A DNA stretch of 64,000 nt. It comes from Desulfomonile tiedjei DSM 6799 (GTDB lineage: Bacteria; Desulfobacterota; Desulfomonilia; Desulfomonilales; Desulfomonilaceae). The position numbers and the translations under genes are program-made. The notes under the pieces were generated by a model that worked only from the letters and a program-made list of their open reading frames with translations, searched no databases and was not told the origin of the DNA. The stretch covers positions 310,001 through 374,000 of the forward strand of contig NC_018025.1 of NCBI RefSeq assembly GCF_000266945.1, written 5' to 3'. Below are positions 8,844-15,246 of this stretch, piece after piece (the first letter of the stretch is position 1; each line of letters opens with the position of its first letter).

Positions 8844-8999
8844 TGATATCACCTCCTGAATAAGCTCGCTTCGTTAAGTAAGTGCCCTTTTCCACAACGT
8901 CCTCGTGTTCGATCGAACATCAGAAGTTCGTCTATTAGAGATCTGCTGAGAATGAGGCCGTCACCTCACATCCGCTCATCCAGAGCGGGCTGCACCAGC

Positions 9000-9329
9000 T
9001 CAGGGTGCGCAAGCGCTCGCGTCAGTCGTGGAACCATCAGCGGAATCGATACCTGCACTGCTTTTCGCTTCGGTCGACGAGCCTGAGCACGTGTCATGAA
9101 GAATCTGAATCTTGGTCGCTCCTACCGTCATCGCTACTGCGGCTGTCTCTTGAAGTTCCTCATCCGTTGCGCCGAGTTGCCTTGCGACTGCAAGGCAGTA
9201 GCGGGTTCACGGATCGCATCCCGCGGATAATGATGCCCCCAGTGCGATCAGGTGCTTGGTCTTGCGATCTAATGCGCCCTCACTATATGCAGCTTCGAAG
9301 AATTCTTGATACTTGTCGAGCGTTGCCAT
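9000..9329 (-). CDS. AhpD-like (carboxymuconolactone decarboxylase fold) selenoprotein, CxxU
   Basis: Read with UGA 9207-9209 as Sec, this is a 109-residue AhpD-type protein: 'FFEAAYSEGALDRKTKHLIAL' in part, 'SAGCDP', Sec, 'TRYCLAVARQLGATDEELQE', then 'AAVAMTVGATKIQ'. Cys38-Asp-Pro-Sec41 sits where relatives carry the CxxC redox pair. The tail is Ser/Thr-rich and ends with Cys-Ala-Pro; TGA at 9000-9002 ends it. ATG 9327-9329 has a near-ideal AGGAGGT eight bases upstream, so it can start on its own. However, the upstream methyltransferase frame runs into it without any stop, so a fused product is also made in principle. AhpD proteins reduce peroxidatic partners or act as disulfide reductases. 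Confidence 0.8.
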
Positions 9330-10109
9330 TGAGTCCGACCTCCTCTCAGAGATTGGCGTTTCAGGTTTCAGAGTCTTAAACAGGACTCCCCTTGTAATCG
9401 GGGAGCTATTGAACCCGGTCTCCGAGACTATCTCAGAGGAGACAAAACCAACTTGTTTCAGTATCTCCAGGAAATCCTTTCCTGATATAGCTCCGCCCAT
9501 TCATCCCGACCAATTATCGATCCGCGCTTTTACATCCTCGGATAGAGGCCCCGTGAGCACCTGATCAGCCACGACAAGATGCCCACCGGGCTTCAGCACT
9601 CTAAGTACCTCTTTAAGAGCCTTTGGTTTATCCGGAATGAGGTTAAAGGCCCCACTGGAGATAACGACGTCAAAGTCTGCGTCACGGAAAGGCAAGTCCT
9701 CTGCGGAGCACTCCTGAAAGGATACGTTTTTGAGATCGGTTCTGCTTAAGTTCTCCCATGCCCTCCCCAGCATTTCAGAGCTCAAATCTATGCCGACGAC
9801 CCTTCCTGTCGGTCCTGTCATTATGGCTGCCACCAATGCGTCTGTACCTCCGCCGCAGCCAATATCCAGAACGCTCTCTCCCGGAGTTATTGCTCCTGTT
9901 GAAAAAGGGTTTCCTACGCCGCAGAACGAGTCCAAGACGGCCTCGGGCAAGGATCCGAGAATGTCCGGGTCATATTTCAGAGCAGCAAGTCCTTCACGAC
10001 CTGTAGGGTAACTGAAAAGGCCGTCGGGATTGACGGCAACTTTGGAATATTTTTCGCGAACACCCTCTTCGATCTTCTTTCTATCCTCGGCAGTGAAGCC
10101 ATATTTCAT
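9000..10109 (-). CDS. ArsM-like SAM methyltransferase selenoprotein, in frame with AhpD-like domain
   Basis: Residues 1-250 are an arsenite-methyltransferase-type domain: 'FCGVGNP', SAM motif 'VLDIGCGGGTDALVAA', acidic 'VVGIDLSSEML', 'CSAEDLPF' and 'LRVLKPGGHLVVAD'. After 'ARIDNWSG' comes UGA (9501-9503, codon 203), then 'MGGAISGKDFLEILKQVGF' and 'ITRGVLFKTLKP'. In ArsM/AS3MT the matching position (Trp-Gly-x-Cys-x-Gly-Gly-Ala) is the catalytic arsenic-binding Cys, so Sec203 would replace it. The frame has no stop before the AhpD-like part. With both UGAs decoded, the product is 369 residues with Sec203 and Sec301. If UGA is a stop, the enzyme ends at 9501. Likely role: methylation of As(III) or a similar metalloid. 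Divergent from the LysR gene. Confidence 0.8.
9178..9197 (-). promoter_or_regulatory. candidate SECIS element of the AhpD-like gene
   Basis: In the mRNA, UGCCUUGC pairs over eight perfect base pairs with GCAAGGCA around the loop AGUC. The loop begins 17 nt after the UGA at 9207-9209 and its second base is G. The stem coincides with codons for 'YCLAVARQ', so it is inside the coding region, as bacterial SECIS elements are. Confidence 0.72.
9468..9484 (-). promoter_or_regulatory. candidate SECIS element of the ArsM-like gene
   Basis: In the mRNA, CAGGAA pairs perfectly with UUCCUG around the loop AGGAU, and a flanking U-G pair extends the stem. The loop starts 22 nt after UGA 9501-9503, the same spacing as in the DsrE-like gene, and again has G at its second position. 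Codons here specify 'SGKDFLE', normal for the family, so the hairpin is superimposed on coding sequence. Confidence 0.7.
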
Positions 10110-10134
10110 GTTTTTAGTATCCTTTAGGAAAGTT

Positions 10135-10320
10135 GTAGCGGTTATCGAAAGTCTTGACCGAATCCAATGCCTGTAATGGTAAGAATCAGTAGCGCCGGCG
10201 TCTCTGCCGGTGAGAACTGGTTGATTTGTTTTGTGAATTGTCCACCGGCACGGAGGCCGGTGCTACTGATAGCTGGGAGCTGCTCTTCACAATCCATGAT
10301 TGCTTTCGAGAATCGGCATA
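10135..10320. repeat. R2 GC-rich palindromic repeat, left member of inverted pair
   Basis: Reverse-complement copy of 19361-19546, with most positions agreeing over about 186 bp. Its core holds 'GTAGCGCCGGCGTCTCTGCCGG' in part and 'CCGGCACGGAGGCCGGTGCTAC', each able to form a hairpin. It lies between the seleno-methyltransferase start and the LysR gene, so it may affect transcription there. REP-like, no coding potential. Confidence 0.85.
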
Positions 10321-10585
10321 TATCTTCGTAAGCTCAAAGTCTCTCTGGCAATCCCCTCTCTAACGTAGCGTTCTTTCAAAATATCCGGAGTGTTCTCTGA
10401 ATTAGTGTTCGGCACATAATCGGCAGTAAGCAGCGCTTAACGATATTCCAGATCACATCACAAGGAAAAGTCACAAATCACTGATGCGGTCGCCTAGTAA
10501 AATGATAAAGCTTTGTATTGATGTGTCAAACGAATTATAATCATAGTAAGCATGATAAAATCTCATCAACTCGGAGGATGGCTTT

Positions 10586-11488
10586 TTGAATCTTTCTCAA
10601 CTGGAAACTTTCGTAACTGTGGCTCGAACTGAAAGTTTCACCAAAGCCGCTTTGTTGATCTGTCGAACTCAATCGGCAGTGTCCAGACAAATGCAGGATC
10701 TGGAAAAGTCTCTCGGGGTGCCACTCTTCGAGAGAATCGGTCGAAAAGTGTCTTTGACCGCGGCTGGCAGAATTCTTCTCGAACAAGCCCCTCGTCTTCT
10801 TCAGCAGGCCCAAGACCTTACGGAACGACTTCGAGACTTTAACCAGGGTGTCGGAGGGGAACTTCGCGTAGGGGGTACTATTTCTGCGGCCAGTACTTTC
10901 CTTCCACGGATATTGGCCAAGTATAAACGCTCCTATCCTTCGGTAAGTCTGAGCCTCCAACCGGGGCACACGCAAATGTTGATTCAGAAACTGCGGAGCA
11001 ATGATCTGGACGTTGCTGTTCTCGGATGCGAGTCGATGGAATCAGATATGAAGACAAGCTCCCTGATCTCCGATGCGATAGTGCTCGTGGCAGCGTCTGA
11101 CCATCCGTTGGCAGCCAAGAGGTCTGTCACACCGAATGAACTGAATGGAATGGAATTCATGTTCCGCGAATCCGGTTCAGATTCCCGTAACTTAACAAAG
11201 CAGTGGTTGGTGGACAACAAAGTGGACGTGAAAACCCTGATGGATCTATGGTGACCGGATATCATAAAGCGCCTGGTAGGCGCTGGATTGGCCTTGGCCG
11301 CATTATCCGAAGCATCCGTTGCAGAGGACCTGAGGCAGAAATCGCTATCCATTATACGCGTTCATGGTTGGCCTTTAGCAAGGACAATGGCGGTGGTGCA
11401 CCACATTCAAAAATACGTGGCTCGTCCACTTCAGGGTTTCTTGGATGAGGTAGGTTTTCAGAGCCACTCTGTGTTAACGCCGGTTTAG
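10586..11488 (+). CDS. LysR-family regulator with in-frame UGA (candidate selenoprotein)
   Basis: A 300-codon frame of normal LysR length, interrupted once by UGA at 11252-11254 (codon 223). Residues 1-60 are the winged HTH ('TESFTKAALLICRTQSAVSR' in part, 'LEKSLGVPLFERIGR'). Residues 90-300 are the effector domain ('GELRVGGTISAASTFLPRIL', 'VAVLGCES'). Around the UGA the text reads 'KTLMDLW', Sec, 'PDIIKRLVGAGLALAALSE', matching the usual 'MELGSxEAIKRAVxAGLGIALLS', where a Ser/Thr/Asn at the helix start contacts ligand. The frame then runs undamaged to TAG at 11486. A perfect SECIS-like hairpin follows the UGA. Start: TTG 10586 with GGAGG upstream. Divergent from the seleno-methyltransferase operon, so probably its redox- or metalloid-responsive regulator. 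Alternative: a simple nonsense mutation. Confidence 0.75.
11268..11284 (+). promoter_or_regulatory. candidate SECIS element of the LysR-family gene
   Basis: AGCGCC pairs perfectly with GGCGCU around the loop UGGUA. The loop begins 19 nt after UGA 11252-11254 and has G as its second and third bases, including a GGU as in classical bacterial SECIS loops. A perfect six-pair stem in the right window is unlikely by chance in a decayed gene. Confidence 0.6.
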
Positions 11489-11490
11489 GA

Positions 11491-11542
11491 AATACACGCC
11501 GGATGTTGGGGGCGTACGATCGAATCGTATCGGGCACCACCA
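11491..11542 (+). pseudogene. second partial tRNA-Arg copy (3' half)
   Basis: Directly after the LysR stop: 'CACGCCGGATGTTG', then a T-arm GTACG-ATCGAAT-CGTAT, then 'CGGGCACCACCA'. It matches the intact tRNA-Arg at 1808-1884 from the anticodon loop onward, in the same orientation, with several changes and no 5' half. With 7771-7820 it marks the right edge of a second segment. Confidence 0.72.
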
Positions 11543-11567
11543 ACTCTCCCAAGCGCTCCAGCAGTTC

Positions 11568-12082
11568 TCAGCTCAAGCCCCCAAAAAGATATGACTGCCT
11601 TATGTGATTGAAATTGATTACATCCAGGCCGAGACTTGAAATCAACCCCGCGAGCTTGAAATCTTCCGTCACTACGAGACACTCGCTTTTCGCCATCAGC
11701 AAAATCACCGCGTCAGTCAACCCGCACTTGTTGAAATAAGGATGAGCACAGGCTGTTACGCTGGTGAATATTCCTCAGTGAGAATTGCAATCTGTTCACC
11801 TAATTGCTTCCGAAAGTCTGAGTTCGAGGCTCCTGGAAGTTGACCGGCCAGATTGCTCACTTCGGTCATAATATTCGGGGTAGTGATTCTTTGCTTGAAG
11901 AAAGTTAGTAACTTCTTGATCAGATCAAAGTCTTTGGTCGTGAATTGCTTGACTCTCTTGAAACGACCAATTTGCGCTATGTCGAATTCACCTATAAAAT
12001 AAAGGAGAAGCAAATTTGTGTCGATGAGAACCCGTTTATTAGCATACTTTGAGATGAGATCATCAACGTAACGAGGAGTCAT
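11568..12082 (-). pseudogene. PIN-domain protein gene, frameshifted
   Basis: The first 108 codons encode the start of a PIN nuclease-like domain: 'KRVLIDTNLLLLYFIG' has the first acidic residue (Asp), 'NIMTEVSNLAG' the second. The frame stops at 11756-11758. In another frame the domain continues exactly where expected: 'FNKCGLTDAVILLMA', 'CLVVTEDFKLAGLI', 'LDVINF', to a stop at 11568-11570. The conserved late acidic residues lie in that second part. A single-base change near 11754 (or a sequencing error) splits the gene. PIN proteins are usually RNases of toxin-antitoxin pairs; the 4-bp overlap with the upstream small gene suggests such a unit. Confidence 0.75.
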
Positions 12083-12327
12083 TGCAGAGTCCGAATTTTC
12101 ATGGCAACAACATCACCACTGTCGGCTCTTACTTTGAACGATTTATAAATCCTGCTTGTTCCCAACCGATCTGCATCCCACCCAAGAGTGACGTACCAAA
12201 ACTGCTCGTCATCCGATAATTCCACTTCTTCCACCAAAAGGCCCGGCACCAGAGAAGCCCAGCCTTTGCCGTAAAGTGTCGCTGCGTAATTCACGGCATT
12301 GTCGACCGCTGTCTTTACATCGATCAT
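12079..12327 (-). CDS. small protein preceding PIN gene (possible antitoxin)
   Basis: An 82-residue soluble protein, 'MIDVKTAVDNAVNYAATLYG' in part, with 'VEEVELSDDEQFWYVTLGWD' and 'YKSFKVRADSGDVVAMKIRTL'. The pattern of a helix followed by 'W.VT.G....' and 'K.F.V....G.V..M' resembles small PepSY-like or propeptide-like folds. The start ATG at 12327 has GGAGG five bases upstream; an in-frame start 30 bases earlier lacks this. The stop overlaps the PIN start (ATGA). It could be the antitoxin or accessory partner, but no DNA-binding motif is visible. Confidence 0.65.
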   Translation of the reverse strand: MIDVKTAVDNAVNYAATLYGKGWASLVPGLLVEEVELSDDEQFWYVTLGWDADRLGTSRIYKSFKVRADSGDVVAMKIRTLQ

Positions 12328-12745
12328 AAAAACCTCCAGGAGGCTAAATTGTACCAATATCAGACTTCCGGATAATAAGTCAGCGGACGACCAAAATCAA
12401 TGTAGAGATATATCCCTCGTTTGGACATCAAATCTCAGAGAGTTGGACTTAAGAGCGGCAGTCCATTTGGTCATGTTGGGAACAAAGCCTTGCGAAATTT
12501 TTTCGATCCAAGCGCAGCAATTCACAATGGCCCTATAAATCGGTAACCAGCACTACTTTATCGCTTTACCCTCATCGTGAACAAAAAATAATCAATATAG
12601 TGCCTTATTTCATTGACTTGCTGACGCTTTTCGCGTACAAGCATAATAACTATAGTCAGAACAAACGTAATGTTGTTTCGTAGAACGTAGTATTTCTGCT
12701 CGGCTGCCAGCTCATTGTAGTATGTAGTTGAATGAGGAGAATAGT
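12328..12745. other. intergenic region, divergent promoters expected, no gene seen
   Basis: About 420 bp between the minus-strand small gene and the plus-strand barrel-like gene. AT-rich toward 12570-12700. No open frame with ribosome site or recognised product, no repeat copy. It should hold two divergent promoters. Confidence 0.5.
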
Positions 12746-13702
12746 ATGGATTTTAGGACTCGTTCAAAGCAGTTTGTCTGTTTGATGGCCATCCTGTTCG
12801 TTTGTGCTTTTTCCGCTTCTGCACATGCTCAAGGCTTGTTTGGTGCGGGTCTCCCCGGGCTTCCCTCCTTTGGATTTCCCGGAGGGATCGGAGGGTGCGG
12901 TGAGAGAGCATGCCCTGCAGGTGGATTGGTCGGGTACATAGGATGGATGGAGAATCGAGAAGGCACCGAGATTAGTGGGGATACGACGGAGACTACGATC
13001 TTCGCAGCTTTTTCCGCCAAGCACAAGTACCCTGAACGCGGTCTTTGGTTAGGCCTCATCGGGTCGGGCTGCCTGTCAGAACAAGTTTCTCTCCTGGCCT
13101 CAGGCTGGTATCTGGTTCCTTCCAGACAGAATGAAGTTGAGATTTATGATTGGGGCTCTTCCAGACGCAATTGGGACACGGACCTTCAATGGTGGTACGT
13201 GGACGGTCTTTTCGCATTCGGTAAACAGTTATCTCTCCTTGCCGGTTTACGGTTCGACCGTTACTCAAACAAATTCAAGAATCCGTCAAATGCCATTGCG
13301 GTGGTATCAAATCCCAATGACACTGCCGACGTGAACTCCGACGGCTGGATACCGCTTGTCGGCACACAATATGTCTATGCCGATACCACTACAAATCTTA
13401 CGGTGCGAGCTGTAGGGTTCCCTGTGCTTCTGGGTAACTTCAAGTACAGAGAAGCGGTTGGAGGAGCAAACGCACTGGAGGGCAGCGGGAATTGGAGGGG
13501 TGGCTACTTCCTGGAGATATTCGGCGAATATTCAAAGAGACTGGGTCCAGGCACAATTGGCGTATTTGGCCGCTGGAATGGTACCGAAGGGAAAACTCAT
13601 GTCGATATCCAGGCATTACCACTTGCAGGCAGCAGCGACTTTGACATCAGTTTTCGGAGGATAACGTGGACAGTGGGTGGGAGTGTAGGTTTGAGTTTTT
13701 AA
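12746..13702 (+). CDS. exported beta-barrel-like protein, paralogue 1
   Basis: A 318-residue exported protein: signal peptide 1-29 ('LMAILFVCAFSASAHAQG'), a Gly/Pro/Phe-rich start with two close Cys ('GGCGERACPAGG'), then strand-like stretches: 'LVGYIGWMENREG', 'YPERGLWLGLIGSG', 'WYVDGLFAFGKQLSLLAGLRFD', 'IGVFGRWNGTEGK', and a terminal Phe ('GGSVGLSF'), as in small outer-membrane barrels. ATG 12746 has GGAG at good spacing; an upstream TTG in frame would start inside that site. It is paralogous along its whole length to the next gene. Family not recognised; probably outer-membrane, function unknown. Confidence 0.72.
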   Translation: MDFRTRSKQFVCLMAILFVCAFSASAHAQGLFGAGLPGLPSFGFPGGIGGCGERACPAGGLVGYIGWMENREGTEISGDTTETTIFAAFSAKHKYPERGLWLGLIGSGCLSEQVSLLASGWYLVPSRQNEVEIYDWGSSRRNWDTDLQWWYVDGLFAFGKQLSLLAGLRFDRYSNKFKNPSNAIAVVSNPNDTADVNSDGWIPLVGTQYVYADTTTNLTVRAVGFPVLLGNFKYREAVGGANALEGSGNWRGGYFLEIFGEYSKRLGPGTIGVFGRWNGTEGKTHVDIQALPLAGSSDFDISFRRITWTVGGSVGLSF

Positions 13703-13777
13703 TCCGGACTTGCTGAAGCTTCCCCTTACTTTGATTGCGGATGAGGCAATCTGCCGCGTTTCAAACAATGGCTATGA

Positions 13778-13804
13778 CCTCCAAGACTATTGGAGGCCTT
13801 TTTT
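13778..13804 (+). terminator. rho-independent terminator
   Basis: CCTCCAA pairs with TTGGAGG around loop GACTA, followed by CC and a run of six T. It lies 76 bp after paralogue 1, so each barrel gene probably has its own transcript. Confidence 0.8.
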
Positions 13805-14046
13805 CGCCGCATACTCGCCTTAGGCTCTCCCGGGCAACGACCAAAAGGCGCATTTCTCCTTTTGTGTCAATTTTTAGTTTCAAGTCACACGGTAACCACT
13901 CAATCCTCCATGATTTTTCTGTTAATAATCATTGACGATTTAAGTTAGTTCTGATATAATCTGCATAGTGCATTGAAAGCTATCACGTTTATCCGGAAAC
14001 ACTCTTTGGGGTGGCCTCCGCCTTGTGATTGCTCTGGAGGGGAACT

Positions 14047-15015
14047 ATGGATTCTTTATTCGGTCGGTCACGGTTTTTCGTGTGGGTTTTACCCATAGTG
14101 TTTTGCATGCTGTCTGCCTCAATCGTTTTCGGTCAAACATTCGGGCCGCCGCTATTCGGTATGCAGCCGTTTTCAGCAAACCGGGGCTGCCCGCCTCCTT
14201 CGTGCGGTGACGTAAAAGAGCCTTCACTTGCTGGGAACTTTTACGTTGGTTGGATGGAGGATCGGCGGGAGACTTCCGTTTACCTTGACGGGACCGGTGG
14301 AACCCTTCTCGGTGCAAGAAACGCCGAACATCTCTATCCCGAACGAGGATTATGGCTGGGTGTCTCCGGATCGTTTGGGCTCAATGAACGCGTATCGGTC
14401 CTGGGGTCGGGATGGTATCTTTTTCCTTCAGATAATACCGGATCCGAAACCTACAACGAAGGGGGAGCACGTAGGGCCTGGAAAAATCAGAGGCAATGGT
14501 GGTTTGTTGACGGATTTCTGGCCTACAGCCCACAAACTACTTTTTCCCTTCTGGCAGGCGGGCGTTTCGATTACTACACCACAAAATTCAAAGATGCATC
14601 AGAACCTGCCGGTGTGGCCAGCTCCCCGGATGACACTGCGGACGTTATTTCCCAGGGATGGATTCCTCTGGTGGGCGGACAATATGCATATACCGGGCCG
14701 GGAAACAATCTGGTTATAAGAGCCGTAGGATTTCCCTTGCTCCTGGGAAATGTCAAGTACAATGAGACGTTCAATGGAGCTACTCATTTAGAAGGGCGAG
14801 GCAATTGGTCGAGAGGCTATTTCTTTGAACTGTTCAGTCAATATGCTTTCAGTGCGGGACCGGGTTTTGTTGGAGTGTTCGGTCGATGGAACGCTACCCA
14901 GGGGAAAGCTCAGGCGGAAATCGATGCACAACCTGCTGCGGGCAGCCAAGACTGGGAAGTTGTGCTCACAAGATCCTCATGGACTCTGGGAGGCACTGTA
15001 GGCGTATCTTTCTGA
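14047..15015 (+). CDS. exported beta-barrel-like protein, paralogue 2
   Basis: A 322-residue exported protein, signal peptide to about residue 30 ('VWVLPIVFCMLSASIVFGQ'). It shares with the preceding gene the two-Cys start ('GCPPPSCGD'), 'FYVGWMEDRRE', 'YPERGLWLGVSGSFG', 'QRQWWFVDGF', 'DDTADVISQGWIPLVGGQYAY', 'IRAVGFPLLLGNVKYNE', 'VGVFGRWNATQGKAQ' and the C-terminal 'WTLGGTVGVSF'. ATG 14047 is preceded by GGAGGGG; an upstream TTG is less likely. A tandem duplication that has diverged clearly. Probably an outer-membrane barrel of unknown function. Confidence 0.72.
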   Translation: MDSLFGRSRFFVWVLPIVFCMLSASIVFGQTFGPPLFGMQPFSANRGCPPPSCGDVKEPSLAGNFYVGWMEDRRETSVYLDGTGGTLLGARNAEHLYPERGLWLGVSGSFGLNERVSVLGSGWYLFPSDNTGSETYNEGGARRAWKNQRQWWFVDGFLAYSPQTTFSLLAGGRFDYYTTKFKDASEPAGVASSPDDTADVISQGWIPLVGGQYAYTGPGNNLVIRAVGFPLLLGNVKYNETFNGATHLEGRGNWSRGYFFELFSQYAFSAGPGFVGVFGRWNATQGKAQAEIDAQPAAGSQDWEVVLTRSSWTLGGTVGVSF

Positions 15016-15017
15016 GG

Positions 15018-15056
15018 CCGCTGCTTAAGGTGAATGGTAAAAGCAGCGGTTCGTTT
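15018..15056 (+). terminator. rho-independent terminator
   Basis: CCGCTGCTT at 15018-15026 pairs with AAGCAGCGG at 15041-15049, followed by a T-rich stretch. It sits directly after the stop of paralogue 2. Confidence 0.7.
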
Positions 15057-15097
15057 TCTCCACCGAGAAAACGCGATAATGACATGAGGTTTCCAAA

Positions 15098-15137
15098 ATG
15101 CGGCTCGACAAACGGTCGGGAGCCGCATATTTTTTTT
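15098..15137 (+). terminator. strong second terminator
   Basis: ATGCGGCTC at 15098-15106 pairs with GAGCCGCAT at 15120-15128, followed by a run of eight T. It insulates the following radical SAM gene from the barrel genes and shows that the radical SAM gene cannot start as early as its longest open frame (15136). Confidence 0.82.
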
Positions 15138-15246
15138 GTATAATCCCCCAATCGGACAATCTACACCATTCCGCATCTGTTATTGTGAGTCTATCTCATT
15201 GGTGCTATTGTCATTTCCCGACTCAATTTTTCCAGGATGGTGGTAC

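Noticed and set aside
15136-15246. Extending the radical SAM protein upstream to 15136
   Set aside because: The start would lie in the T-run of a strong terminator, and the extra residues do not fit the cobalamin-binding domain.
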